DNA of 64,000 bases from Nitrospina sp052156635 (GCF_052156635.1 NZ_JBQKUO010000003.1:310001-374000); one strand, 5' to 3'; positions 18,701 through 27,252 are shown, counted from the first letter of the stretch. Numbers and translations: made by a program. The notes: generated by a model from the letters alone, not told the origin.

Positions 18701-18895
18701 CTCATCAACCCGCAGTTCAGCAGCCACCTTCCGAAAGACCCGGTGGCCCTGCAAACGCTGGCGCGTATTCTGGGGTACAAAGGAGAAAACGGGGGAGCGG
18801 CGGAAGAGTTGATGAGGGACTACGAGGAAACCACCCAAAGCGTCCGCACGTTTTACACCACCAACGTGGACACGTTTTTACGTACGGCGCTGTGA
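15722..18895 (+). CDS. glnE: Glutamine synthetase adenylyltransferase/deadenylase
   Basis: A bifunctional enzyme that switches GlnA off by adenylylation and on by phosphorolytic removal of AMP, directed by PII. The 1057-residue product has the two expected nucleotidyltransferase modules. The N-terminal deadenylase holds GGRELNYSSDIDL with Asp251 and Asp253. The C-terminal adenylylase holds GGRELNFGSDLDI with Asp783 and Asp785. Each is followed by an R-P-E-G motif and a helical domain (FGGIREIEFI, HGGLADIEFT). It starts at ATG 15722 and converges on cimA, with 6 bases between the stops. Confidence 0.95.
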   Translation: MNVVTHLSSLVLEGETWSDSWTQPLSGVGFDDPKKAWHNLMMLKEQANFHELYPAFFPSLLECLEQCYDPDLALNNFERLSSKLPDKEHLYSFLTRTPDFLNALMILFSGSQVLTDSLLRHPEFFDWLVDPETLNTSRTKDQLYRDYYTMMDRAASGVTTTSLLRKFKKREYIRIGLRDLMGRADTLETLEDLSNLADVCLQVAYEHAHRELVNKHGAPMFRDHDGTEKESEFTILAMGKLGGRELNYSSDIDLIYIYTSAEGETKAHSLISPTSGTITCYEFHTKLGQRITRLINEITSDGNVFRVDLNLRPEGQNGEIAHSLSFCETYYESVGRTWERQALIKARVSAGSEKLGQQFFSMIRPFVYRKTLDFNAIEEVKALKRKVDANLKQKKQEKGNIKLGFGGIREIEFIIQSYQLLFGGRDSSLRDTGTLSTLAKLKEREFVGTDEYNKLYDAYIFLRNLENRVQLTFGLQTYSIPRETRSQAVLARKMGCQAGNVSSLADNLQKEFERHTCFVGAMFDQLFSEDKDQKAAHDTSQKWDARQDIENRFSEEYLSQYPFNDSKRAFQFLCSLRDGPSSKPATERGIQTFYKVLPQVLNLCRKVPNANFAVENLVKFVEASKARETYLDLFNDNEKFLELLLILFGSSETLSTFLIKQPNFIDVLSNVESLYRFKTPEKMKRGLDDFLSTCETPEQRNLSLRWFKQAEELRIGTRYLIHEADLPGTLLDLSNLADLYLQSVLELAWKRIQEGPANSAPREGFAIMGLGKLGGRELNFGSDLDIVFVYDNKEEDPESDLTAMTLYSQLAQGIFQLSSESSAVGPAYKIDTDLRPEGSRGALVLSLKGYKDYFESRGRIWEQQAMTRARFIAGDRELGDRFLEVTHKFTYRSKLEYGSLIEIARLRERMEKELAEESKKGRNVKLGHGGLADIEFTVQILQLMHGRRNPKLRATNTLEVINTLSAYGILQYEQAEALQKHYEFLRNVECSLRLINPQFSSHLPKDPVALQTLARILGYKGENGGAAEELMRDYEETTQSVRTFYTTNVDTFLRTAL

Positions 18896-18901
18896 CGCCG
18901 A

Positions 18902-20545
18902 TCAAATTTTCAGGTGAAACCGGGAGCCCCGGCGCTCCAGCTTGGGCTGGGTTTTGGACTCGGCTTTTTCCTTGGCGTGGCGGGGAGCCACACCCAGCTT
19001 GTAGATGATGGCATCGATCAATGCCTGCCAGCTGGCCTCAATGATGTCTTCGGACACGCCGACCGTGCCCCACTTCGCGTTGTGATCCCCAGACTCCAAC
19101 AACACCCGGATTTTCGCGCTGGTGCCCTTGCTCTCATCCACGATGCGCACCTTGTAGTCGTACAGACTCATCTCCTCCAGTTCCGGGTAGAAACGCGTGA
19201 GCGCTTTCCGCAACGCCTTGTCCAGCGCGTTCACCGGACCGTCGCCTTCCGCCGCGGTGACTTCCTGCACGCCGTTGACTTTCACCTTGACCGTCGCTTC
19301 GGCGATGGGGGCCTCGTCCTCCTTGCGTTTTTCGACGATCACACGGAAACCGACGAACTCGAAATGCTCTTCCCGCTGGCCCAGCGCCTCGCGCATGATG
19401 AGCTCGAACGAACCTTCCGCGCCTTCATATTGAAAGCCCAGCCGCTCGGCCCGCTTGAGTTCTTCCAGGAGTTCCTGCACCTTCGGATCCGCGGAATCGA
19501 TATCCAGCCCGAACTCCTGCGCCTTGAACACGATATTGCTCTTGCCGGAAAGATCCGATACCAGGATGCGTGTCTGGTTGCCCACCAGTTCGGGATCGAT
19601 GTGCTCATACGTTTCCCGGTTTTTGCGGATGGCGGAGACGTGCACACCGCCCTTGTGGGCGAAGGCGCTTTTGCCGACGTAGGGTTGGTGATTCCAGTGC
19701 GAACGATTGGCAAGTTCATCTACAAACGCCGACAGTTCCTTCAGCTTCTTCATCTGCCTGGCGTCGAGACAATCCATTCCCATCTTCAATTTCAGGTTGG
19801 GAACCACGGAGATGAGGTTGCAGTTGCCGCACCGCTCGCCGATACCGTTGACAGTGCCCTGCACCTGACGTGCGCCCGCCTTCACCGCGGCCAGCGCGTT
19901 GGCAACACCCAGCTCCGAGTCGTTGTGCGTGTGGATGCCAAGTTTGCCCTTCAACTCCGCCGCTACGGTTTCAAAGATCGAGTGCACTTCCCATGGCATG
20001 GAACCCCCGTTGGTGTCGCAAAGCACGATCCAGTCCGCTCCGGCGTTCTCCGCCGCTTTCAACACCTTGAGCGCATACTCGGGGTTGTGCTTGTAGCCGT
20101 CGAAAAAATGTTCCGCGTCGAACATCACTTCGTCGGTATTCTTTTTGAGGTACTGGATGCTTTCCGCAACCATGCGCAGGTTTTCATCGAGGTCGGTTTC
20201 AAGCGCCTCCTTGACGTGCATGTCCCAGCTTTTGCCGAAGATGGTGATCACTTCCGTACCCGCTTTCAGCAACTGGTTCAGGTTCGGGTCCTGGTCCGCC
20301 CGCTTGCGGGGCGAACGCGTGCTGCCGAAGGCGACGATTTTGGCCTGCTCGAACTTGAGGTGCTTCACCTTTTCGAAGAAATCCACGTCCTTGGGATTGG
20401 ACCCCGGCCACCCGCCTTCAATGTAATTGAATCCGTTTTCGTCGAGCTTGTGGGCGATGCGGATTTTGTCCTCGACGGTGAAAGTGATGTCTTCAGCCTG
20501 GGAACCATCGCGCAATGTGGTGTCGTAGATTTTGATGACGGGCAT
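18902..20545 (-). CDS. cimA: (R)-citramalate synthase
   Basis: Condenses pyruvate and acetyl-CoA to citramalate, the threonine-independent entry to isoleucine. The 547-residue product begins MPVIKIYDTTLRDGSQ. It has the metal-binding HTHND motif near residue 210 and the family signature GTVNGIGERCGN, and ends with a regulatory LeuA-type domain. Isopropylmalate synthase and homocitrate synthase are relatives, but the arrangement and FGSTRSPRK motif fit the CimA type. I chose ATG 20545, seven bases after the lysC stop. A longer frame upstream has a low-complexity start inside lysC and is unlikely. Confidence 0.88.
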   Translation of the reverse strand: MPVIKIYDTTLRDGSQAEDITFTVEDKIRIAHKLDENGFNYIEGGWPGSNPKDVDFFEKVKHLKFEQAKIVAFGSTRSPRKRADQDPNLNQLLKAGTEVITIFGKSWDMHVKEALETDLDENLRMVAESIQYLKKNTDEVMFDAEHFFDGYKHNPEYALKVLKAAENAGADWIVLCDTNGGSMPWEVHSIFETVAAELKGKLGIHTHNDSELGVANALAAVKAGARQVQGTVNGIGERCGNCNLISVVPNLKLKMGMDCLDARQMKKLKELSAFVDELANRSHWNHQPYVGKSAFAHKGGVHVSAIRKNRETYEHIDPELVGNQTRILVSDLSGKSNIVFKAQEFGLDIDSADPKVQELLEELKRAERLGFQYEGAEGSFELIMREALGQREEHFEFVGFRVIVEKRKEDEAPIAEATVKVKVNGVQEVTAAEGDGPVNALDKALRKALTRFYPELEEMSLYDYKVRIVDESKGTSAKIRVLLESGDHNAKWGTVGVSEDIIEASWQALIDAIIYKLGVAPRHAKEKAESKTQPKLERRGSRFHLKI

Positions 20546-20552
20546 GGCCGGT

Positions 20553-21836
20553 TTATTCAGGTTCACCGGGTTCGACGGAGGAAGCGGGCTCCGGCTCGGT
20601 GACGCGTTCGGGTTCGTGTTCCAGATCAAAGGCGTCGTGCAGCGCACGCACCGCAAGCTCTGTGTATTTTCTTTCAATGACGCAGGAGACGCGGATCTCC
20701 GACGTGCTGATCATGATGACGTTGATGCCCTCGTCGGACAATGCCTGGAAGATGCGCGCCGCCACGCCGAAATGGCTGCGCATGCCCGCACCGACGACGG
20801 AAATTTTCGAAATAAGCGAATCCGATTCCACACTATTGGCGCGAATGGCATCGGCCACCTGCTGGACAATGGGCTCGGCTTCCTTCAGGTGCGTGGTGGG
20901 CAGGGTGAACGAAATGTCCGTGTGCCCTTCGGCGCTGACGTTCTGGATGATCATGTCCACGGAAAGCGACTCCGCCGCCAGCGCGCTGAACAGTTTCGCC
21001 GCGACGCCCGGCTGATCCGGCACACCCTTGACCGTGATCTTCGATTGATCCTTGTCATACATGACACCCGAGACGACGGGATCTTCCATATCCGGACTCT
21101 CCTTGCAGATATACGTGCCTTCATCCTCCTCGTCGAAGGTGGACCTCACGACCAGGGGAATGTTGAAATTCTTGGCGAACTCGACACAACGCAGTTGCAG
21201 TACCTTCGCGCCGAGGCTGGCCATCTCCAGCATTTCATCAAAGGATACCACATGCAGTTTGCGCGCGTTGGGCACGACCCGCGGGTCGGCCGTATACACC
21301 CCTTTGACGTCGGTATAAATCTCGCACCGGTCGGCTTTCACCGCCACCGCCAGCGCCACCGCCGAGGTATCCGATCCGCCCCGGCCGAGGGTGGTGACGT
21401 CGCCCAGTTCGTTGATGCCCTGGAACCCGGCGCACACCACAACGTGATTGCGAGCCAGCACCTCATGCGCGCGGTCCGCCGAAATCTGCTTGATCCGCGC
21501 CCGGGTGTGCGAATTGTCGGTCAGCAGGCCCATCTGCCGTCCCGTGAGCGCCACCGCCGGGCAGCCGATGTTGTGCAGCGCGATCGACAGCAAGGCGCTC
21601 GACACCCGCTCGCCGGACGACAGCAGGAGATCGATCTCCCGCCGCTCCGGGCGTTCCGATAATTCATGCGCCATGCCGAGCAGCTTGTCCGTTTCTCCGG
21701 CCATGGCCGAGACCACGACGAGGATGTTCTGCCCCGCTTCCCACGCGGTTTTCACGCGGCGCGCCACCGTGCGTATCCGGTCCAGCGACCCCACCGAGGT
21801 GCCGCCGTATTTCTGAACGATCAATGGACGGCTCAC
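20553..21836 (-). CDS. lysC: Aspartate kinase
   Basis: Phosphorylates aspartate, the first step to lysine, threonine and methionine. The 427-residue product shows VQKYGGTSVGS, VVSAMAGETD, and TTLGRGGSDTSA in the kinase domain (1-245). Two ACT domains (about 265-410) follow, with VKGVPDQPGVAA, where lysine or threonine would bind. The C-terminal 20 residues are Pro/Glu-rich. The GTG start overlaps the upstream stop by 4 bases (GTGA), so translation is coupled to the apgM-like gene. Confidence 0.95.
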   Translation of the reverse strand: MSRPLIVQKYGGTSVGSLDRIRTVARRVKTAWEAGQNILVVVSAMAGETDKLLGMAHELSERPERREIDLLLSSGERVSSALLSIALHNIGCPAVALTGRQMGLLTDNSHTRARIKQISADRAHEVLARNHVVVCAGFQGINELGDVTTLGRGGSDTSAVALAVAVKADRCEIYTDVKGVYTADPRVVPNARKLHVVSFDEMLEMASLGAKVLQLRCVEFAKNFNIPLVVRSTFDEEDEGTYICKESPDMEDPVVSGVMYDKDQSKITVKGVPDQPGVAAKLFSALAAESLSVDMIIQNVSAEGHTDISFTLPTTHLKEAEPIVQQVADAIRANSVESDSLISKISVVGAGMRSHFGVAARIFQALSDEGINVIMISTSEIRVSCVIERKYTELAVRALHDAFDLEHEPERVTEPEPASSVEPGEPE

Positions 21837-23047
21837 AGGGCTCCTTTCAACAGGGCCTCGATCAGCGACGGCCCGTCCTTGAAATGCTCGGAACCGTTCT
21901 GCACGAGGTCTTCGTCAAATCGTTGAATGGAGTCCCCGCCTTTGCCGGAGGGGTACACGGCAAAGGGAACCGGCGCTTCATCGTAACGCATGCGGTCCAC
22001 ACTGCTCATGTGGTTTTCCGTGACCAGCAGGGTGACGTCCCTGTGCGTCTCCAGGTAATCGAGGATCGGTTCCAGCACCTGCTGGTCCATGTCCTCCATG
22101 GCGGCGATCTTGTCGTCGATGTTGCCCTGCAGGGACACGATCTCCGCGCCGGTCATGTGAAGGTACACCACGTCGTGCGATTCAAGCGCAGTGATGGCCG
22201 CTTCGACTTTTCCTTTATAGTTGGTATCGGCGAAACCCGTTGCACCCTCAACCTCCACCACCGTCATTCCCACCTGCCGCGCCACGCCCTGCAGGAGGAG
22301 CGAGGCGGTGACCATCGCCCCCTTCTTTTCAAAGCGGCTGAAAAAGGCGGGCATGGTTTCCTTGCCGCGGCCGTTGGTGTTGCCCCAAAACCACACACTG
22401 TTGACAGCATCCGTGCCATCCGCCATGCGCTTTCTGTTGAACGGGTGGTTGTGCAGGATGATCTGCGCCTGGTTCATGATGTTGACCAGATCGCGGTACG
22501 GCGCGTCCTGCGGGATGTGCTGGCGGATGCCCTCGCCGATCAACCCGTTCGGCGGCATGAGACGGTTCGGCAGCGGATCGCTCTCCATCACCATCAGGTT
22601 GTGGTACCCGCGGCCGGCATGGAACGTCACCGCCGTGTCCGCCATCACCTGCTGCTGCAACGCCTCGATCAGCGTGCGCGCGTCGGCGTCGGCCAGCTGC
22701 CCGGCGGTGAAATCCTTCACGATCATGTCGTTGTGGCTGGTCTGCAGGATGATGAAGTCACAGCACAACGGCACTTCGCTGGCCTTCACCTCCACGCCCA
22801 GAGCCTGCGCCACGTACTGGCCCGCCCCGGCGCCGTGTTTCTGCGGATCGTAACCGAGGAGCGACAGCGCCGTCACCTCGCCTCCGGCGGGCAGGCCCTC
22901 CGGCACCGTGCGCACCGAGCCCGTGCGGCCTTCGGCGGCGATGCGGTCGAGATTCGGGATGTCCGCCAGGGTCAGCGGCGTTTTATTATCACGTTCGGCA
23001 ATGGGGTGATCGCTCAGCCCATTGGCGAGAACTATTAAATATTTCAT
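21833..23047 (-). CDS. Phosphoglycerate mutase-like protein (apgM family), catalytic residues lost
   Basis: The 404-residue product aligns by eye along its full length with archaeal-type cofactor-independent phosphoglycerate mutases, whose bacterial members often sit beside lysC or homoserine dehydrogenase genes. Retained landmarks are LLGYDP, DTNYKGKVEAA, and HPFNRKR. Expected metal and active-site residues are replaced. The first Asp is Asn9, the nucleophilic Ser of PGSD is Gly56, DEAGH reads EIVSL (302-306), and GDH or PDH reads ENH (344-346). It is probably not an active mutase. The reading frame is intact and coupled to lysC, so it is likely expressed. Its function is unknown. Confidence 0.8.
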   Translation of the reverse strand: MKYLIVLANGLSDHPIAERDNKTPLTLADIPNLDRIAAEGRTGSVRTVPEGLPAGGEVTALSLLGYDPQKHGAGAGQYVAQALGVEVKASEVPLCCDFIILQTSHNDMIVKDFTAGQLADADARTLIEALQQQVMADTAVTFHAGRGYHNLMVMESDPLPNRLMPPNGLIGEGIRQHIPQDAPYRDLVNIMNQAQIILHNHPFNRKRMADGTDAVNSVWFWGNTNGRGKETMPAFFSRFEKKGAMVTASLLLQGVARQVGMTVVEVEGATGFADTNYKGKVEAAITALESHDVVYLHMTGAEIVSLQGNIDDKIAAMEDMDQQVLEPILDYLETHRDVTLLVTENHMSSVDRMRYDEAPVPFAVYPSGKGGDSIQRFDEDLVQNGSEHFKDGPSLIEALLKGAL

Positions 23048-23081
23048 TAACTTACGCGTTATTCGGGGTTTTCGATAGAAA

Positions 23082-23087
23082 ATTATA
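23082..23087 (-). promoter_or_regulatory. Candidate -10 box for apgM-like/lysC/cimA operon
   Basis: On the minus strand the sequence reads TATAAT, about 35 bases before the start codon. The matching -35 region is poor (TGGATT-like). The rest of 23048-23260 holds a GC-rich hairpin (CCCGGC-CCC-GCCGGG on the minus strand) directly after the stop of the GH57 gene. It lacks a T tract. Confidence 0.4.
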
Positions 23088-23260
23088 GCTTGGAATTAGG
23101 ATGAAATCCACGCCCAAAGGCTTTGAAATCATACAAATTTTCCCCAGATTGCACTTGGAAACAATTGGGAAGTGCGTTGAGGGCGAACGATATTCGGTGG
23201 CCTGGGCAGGGCCCCGGTGCCAGAGGGGTGGATGCCCGGTGGCCTCCCGGCGGGGCCGGG

Positions 23261-24841
23261 CTAGAGGTACGCGCGGTAGTCGACGAAAGGGAAGGCGTTG
23301 TCGCGGAGTTCCAGGTCTTGCAGCCAGGCTTCGTCGATGTGATGGCGGTTGATGTCTTCGTACAGCCTGTTGAAGCGGACGAGGTGGTCCTTGGTGCGTT
23401 TCACGGCGTACTCGACCATCGTCCCGGCGAACATGATGAACGCCCAGTCGCTCGACTGCGCCAGCAACAACTCCCGCGCCGCCTGATTGAGCGCACGTTC
23501 CATGGTGCCGCGGGCGTTCGGGTGTTTCTCCGCCAGCTCCACCATGCGCTCGGCGGCCTTGTGCAGGTGGCGGTAGATCCAGTCGTTCTCGCCGCTCATC
23601 CAGTGTTCGTGGTACCCCTTATAGCCCCAGCTGGACATGCACGGTCGCACCACCTGGTTTTTGGGAAACCGGCCGAGGTGCCGGCCCGGCGTGGTGAGTT
23701 CGATTATCTCGCTGTCGTGCGCGACCTTGCGGATGAGGTAGTTCAAAAAGTCCGGCCCCTCGAACCACCAGTGACCGAACAGCTCAGCATCGTACGGCGC
23801 AACGACGATCGGCGGCTGGCCCATGAGCCCGTTCAGGTGCTCCACCTGCCGCTCGCGGTTGAACATGAAATTGCCCGCGTGGTCCGCCGCCTTGTCCATG
23901 GCGCGGAACGGATGGTACGGCTCTTTGTGATCGGTCTTGCCGGTGATGCGGTAGTACTTGATGCCCGTCATCTTGCGGTCGCCGGTCGAGGCGATGTACG
24001 GCTTGATGTATTCGTAATCGAGATCGAACCCCACGTCGCGGTAGAAGTCACGGTAATCGAAATCGCCGGGATACCCCTCCTTCGAGCTCCACACCTGTTT
24101 CGACGACTCCACATCGCGGGCGAAGGCGGCGACGCCGTTCGGGCAGAACACCGGCGCATAGACGCCGTACTTCGGTTTCGGGTCGGCGTACAGGATGCCG
24201 TGCGTGTCCACGAAGAAATAACCGATGCCTTCGGATTTCAGAATCTCCTCGACGCCCGGCACGTAGGCGCATTCCGGCAACCAGATGCCCGGCGGCTTGC
24301 GTCCCAGATAGACTTCGTGCGTGCGCACGGCGGTGCGGACCTGCGCCCGGATGGCGTTCATGTTGCCGTTCATGAGCGGAAAATAACCGTGCGTCGCGCC
24401 GCAGGTGATGAGTTCCAGGTGGCCCCGGTCCTGGAATTCGACGAACGCGTTGACCAGGTTTTCCAGGTACTGTTCGCAGAACAGGTCGCGCGTCTCTTCC
24501 AGCCGTTCCTTGTACATGAGCGCGACGGTGTAGAAATCCGGTTCGTGGCGGGTGCGGTCGACTTCCTTGTTGGCGAGTTCCAGGGTTCGGTCGAGGTAAC
24601 GCACGTAGCGCGTTTGCAGGAGCGGGTCGCTCAGCATGGAGATCAGGGTCGGGGTGAGCGACATGGTGAGGTGGAACGGCACCTTGTCGTGCACCAGTCC
24701 GCGGAACATGCGGATGAGCGGGATGTAGGTTTCCGTGATGGCCTGGTACAGCCAGTCCTCCTCCAGGAACTCGTCGTATTCCGGGTGGCGGACGAACGGC
24801 AGGTGGGCGTGTAAAACGAGCGCGAGGTATCCTTTGGCCAT
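23261..24841 (-). CDS. GH57 1,4-alpha-glucan branching enzyme
   Basis: Makes alpha-1,6 branches in glycogen-like glucans, a family distinct from GlgB (GH13). The 526-residue product shows the GH57 motifs in order. HAHLPFVRHPE lies at 11-21, GIWLPECAY has the likely nucleophile Glu190, and APYDAELFGHWWFEGP has the likely acid/base Asp351. SSWGYKGYHEHWM follows, and the C-terminal helical DUF1957-type domain (about 420-526) completes the enzyme. Spacing and length match characterised branching enzymes. It lies 21 bases downstream of the DUF4912 gene, presumably in one operon. Confidence 0.9.
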   Translation of the reverse strand: MAKGYLALVLHAHLPFVRHPEYDEFLEEDWLYQAITETYIPLIRMFRGLVHDKVPFHLTMSLTPTLISMLSDPLLQTRYVRYLDRTLELANKEVDRTRHEPDFYTVALMYKERLEETRDLFCEQYLENLVNAFVEFQDRGHLELITCGATHGYFPLMNGNMNAIRAQVRTAVRTHEVYLGRKPPGIWLPECAYVPGVEEILKSEGIGYFFVDTHGILYADPKPKYGVYAPVFCPNGVAAFARDVESSKQVWSSKEGYPGDFDYRDFYRDVGFDLDYEYIKPYIASTGDRKMTGIKYYRITGKTDHKEPYHPFRAMDKAADHAGNFMFNRERQVEHLNGLMGQPPIVVAPYDAELFGHWWFEGPDFLNYLIRKVAHDSEIIELTTPGRHLGRFPKNQVVRPCMSSWGYKGYHEHWMSGENDWIYRHLHKAAERMVELAEKHPNARGTMERALNQAARELLLAQSSDWAFIMFAGTMVEYAVKRTKDHLVRFNRLYEDINRHHIDEAWLQDLELRDNAFPFVDYRAYL

Positions 24842-24862
24842 GAGCGGTCCTTTGGCGAAAAA

Positions 24863-26086
24863 TTATTTTTTGGAAGAAGACGGCGGACGGTACTCGCTGG
24901 CTCCCCCCGGCTGCACGGGCCGGCCCGACTGCCCCTCATCAAACAGGGAGCCTTTGCCCGTGGGTTTCATGCCTTCCTCGTGGGGGAAGTCCATGCCCGC
25001 GTAATGGTGGTGCAACTCCTCGTCGCTCAGCATCCACTGCTCGTCCATATTGGCGGACGGACGGTCCATGGGCAGGGTCACACTGTTGGAACGCACCACG
25101 GCAACGTATTGCCCGGCACCGTCACGAACCCCGATCTCGGCGGTGAACGTCGCGCCCGGCGGAGCGAGGTGGATGTACCAGCTGCGTGCGCGGGTGTCGA
25201 TTTCCGTATCGAAATGATCCGTCCCGACCTGCCCGCCCTGCGAGTGGATGCGGATAACCCAGCGGACCTCGTGCGCCTGGCGGCCCAGCCGGGAAAGCGC
25301 TTCTTCCACGTACTGCGGCTGCAGCTCCCAGTAACAGTAAACCCAGTAGGGGTCGCGGACCATCATCACCAGCCGGTGATCGCCGTATCCCGCAGGGAGG
25401 TCCATGCGCGCTTCCCGCCCGGATTCGTCCTGCATGGTGGCGGCACCGAGAACGAATTTCGCCATCAACTCCTCGTCCACTTCGCGCGGCGGGCGGATGC
25501 GGCCGGGAGAAGCCGGGCGCTTTCTGGCCTGGACGGGGGCCCGGGTTTTGCGTGCCGGGGTTTTGCCCGCGGTTTTTCTGGTTTTTCCCTTCACCGCCCT
25601 GGCGGTGGGTTTGGTTTTGGCTTTGGCCTGCGGCTTCGCCTTGCCGGTTTGGGTCGCGGCTTTTTTTGTATTGGCGGCGGATTTGACAGCGGTTTTCTTT
25701 TTGGTTTTGACCTGGGCCTTTGCCTTGGGTTTCCCTGTTGCGGCCTTCCTGGCGGCGGACCGGACCCTGCCCGACTTGGGGCTGGCCGCCTTCTTTCCGG
25801 CTTTCGTGACACCGGTGGAACGCGAGCCGCCTGCTTTCTTCGTGGACGGTTTTACGGCGGCCGCCTTTTTTGTCGCGGTATTTCTGGAACCGGTCTTCCT
25901 TGCGGTGGTTTTTCCGGCTGGCCCCTTGCCTCCTGCAGCCTTCTGTTTTTCCTGTTTGCGCAGCTCCCGCCCGATTTTGGACACCATCTCATTTTTCAAC
26001 AGGCTGGAGGAGACAGGTATCTTCTTACGCCGGGCCAGGTTCTGCAGTTGCTGGCGGGTCATTTTAGACAGGTCCGATGGCTTCAT
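24863..26086 (-). CDS. DUF4912 protein with histone-H1-like basic region
   Basis: A 407-residue protein in three parts. Residues 1-45 resemble a Rho-N/SAP-like helical module (LSKMTRQQLQNLARRKKIPV). Residues about 46-200 are a low-complexity Lys/Ala/Thr/Arg region with repeated KKAA, KPKAKA and RKTAGKT units, like histone H1 tails or AlgP. Residues about 215-345 are a DUF4912 domain (MVRDPYWVYCYWELQPQYVE) thought to bind sugar. The last 60 residues are acidic and His-rich, then polar. DUF4912 genes often neighbour GH57 enzymes. The basic region suggests nucleic acid or polyanion binding. The physiological role is unknown. Confidence 0.8.
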   Translation of the reverse strand: MKPSDLSKMTRQQLQNLARRKKIPVSSSLLKNEMVSKIGRELRKQEKQKAAGGKGPAGKTTARKTGSRNTATKKAAAVKPSTKKAGGSRSTGVTKAGKKAASPKSGRVRSAARKAATGKPKAKAQVKTKKKTAVKSAANTKKAATQTGKAKPQAKAKTKPTARAVKGKTRKTAGKTPARKTRAPVQARKRPASPGRIRPPREVDEELMAKFVLGAATMQDESGREARMDLPAGYGDHRLVMMVRDPYWVYCYWELQPQYVEEALSRLGRQAHEVRWVIRIHSQGGQVGTDHFDTEIDTRARSWYIHLAPPGATFTAEIGVRDGAGQYVAVVRSNSVTLPMDRPSANMDEQWMLSDEELHHHYAGMDFPHEEGMKPTGKGSLFDEGQSGRPVQPGGASEYRPPSSSKK

Positions 26087-26288
26087 GGCCGCTCAATGCC
26101 TCCCCAATAGAGCCAAAATATATAGCAGATCCTAAATTTGGAATAAGATTTGCATTTTATTCGACAAGGCGCGGGTGCCGCCCCGGTTTCGAGTTAACGA
26201 AACCTTGACGGAACCTTTTGATTTTTATTGTTTTTGGCCTGATTGCAATAACCGAAAAGCGTCAAGAAATTGTTTTTAATTTCCTCTG

Positions 26289-26294
26289 TATAAT
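26289..26294 (+). promoter_or_regulatory. Candidate -10 box for the metallo-hydrolase gene
   Basis: A consensus TATAAT lies 73 bases before ATG 26368. No good -35 is seen at 16-18 bases. TTGTTT lies 13 bases upstream. The divergent 26087-26367 region is clearly AT-rich and should also hold the promoter for the DUF4912/GH57 operon on the other strand. Confidence 0.4.
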
Positions 26295-26367
26295 ATTACA
26301 ATAAATGGGATCTTGTCAGAATAATCACGGATTCCATACAGATTATCCAAAAACCGGACCTTCTGCC

Positions 26368-27252
26368 ATGTATAAATTAACCGATAATTTTGATCAGAAA
26401 AACCCATTGCCGCTGACCACAGACGGTGAACTGCGCATCGTTTTCGTGGGAGTGGGTTCGGCATTCGCAAAAAGAAATCGACAATCCAATATTCTGATCA
26501 TCCAGGGCGACCACCACCTGCTGATGGACTGCGGCACACAGGGCCCGCTGGCGCTCAATGACGTGGGACTGGACGTGAAAAAGGTGCGCACCTACCTGCC
26601 CACCCACAGCCACGCCGACCACATCGGCGGCTTCGAAGAGATCATGCTGACCAACCGCTACTTCGGCAAGCCCACCCCGCCCGAACTGATCATCCTGCGG
26701 GATTACCAGGAAATTCTGTGGACCAAGAGCCTCTCCGGCGGTGCGGAGTACTGCGAGGCCAACCAGGGACGCCCCCTGCAACTGAACGACTTTTTCGAAA
26801 TTCTGCGCCCCAAGGCGACGCAGGTCCTCGGCCGCAAATGCTGGGTGTACCAGCACGGTCCCATCGAAGTGGTGCTGGTGCGCACGCGGCACTTCCCGGA
26901 CTCGGCAGACAGCGTGGACGAGTCGCAGTGGTGTTGCGGCCTCTACATCAACCGCCGTGTCTGGATTTCCGGCGACACCATGTTCGACCGGGAGTACCCG
27001 GAGCGGTTCGCTCAGGAAGCGGAATTGATGTTCCACGACTGCCAGTTGTTCACGGGTGGCGTGCACGCCTCCTATGAAGAACTGATGACCTTGAGTCCGG
27101 AAATTCGCGCCAAGTGTTATCTCTACCACTTCGGCGACAACTGGGACCAACCGGAAGGCTGGGTGAAGGAGTCGGACAAGTTCACCGGCGTTCCGGAGGA
27201 AGACGGCTTTCTCGGCTGGGCCCAACCCCGGGTCGCCTATGATTTCTTTTAA
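26368..27252 (+). CDS. Metallo-beta-lactamase-fold hydrolase
   Basis: A 294-residue MBL-fold protein of unknown substrate. The metal motif HSHADHIGG lies near residues 84-92, a further DCQLF segment supplies an Asp, and GDTMFDREYP holds the bridging Asp. The late H/Y-FGDNW segment follows. I chose ATG 26368 (MYKLTDNFDQ). An earlier ATG at 26305 adds 21 residues unlike the family and lies close to the -10 box. The downstream gene starts inside its last 14 bases. Confidence 0.8.
   Translation: MYKLTDNFDQKNPLPLTTDGELRIVFVGVGSAFAKRNRQSNILIIQGDHHLLMDCGTQGPLALNDVGLDVKKVRTYLPTHSHADHIGGFEEIMLTNRYFGKPTPPELIILRDYQEILWTKSLSGGAEYCEANQGRPLQLNDFFEILRPKATQVLGRKCWVYQHGPIEVVLVRTRHFPDSADSVDESQWCCGLYINRRVWISGDTMFDREYPERFAQEAELMFHDCQLFTGGVHASYEELMTLSPEIRAKCYLYHFGDNWDQPEGWVKESDKFTGVPEEDGFLGWAQPRVAYDFF

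Noticed and set aside
18914..20602. 562-codon plus-strand frame opposite cimA
   Set aside because: It mirrors cimA in the complementary frame, has no recognisable domains and is explained by the third-position GC bias of the real gene.
23246..23260. Terminator after the GH57 gene
   Set aside because: CCCGGC and GCCGGG pair directly after the stop, but the stem is short and has no T tract. The sequence is also generally GC-rich.
23123..24814. 563-codon plus-strand frame opposite the GH57 gene
   Set aside because: The opposite strand has clear GH57 catalytic motifs. This frame has a His/Val/Arg-rich composition typical of shadow frames.
26221..26260. Sigma-54 site TTGGCC...TTGC upstream of the metallo-hydrolase
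   Set aside because: The GG-to-GC spacing is several bases too short for sigma-54.
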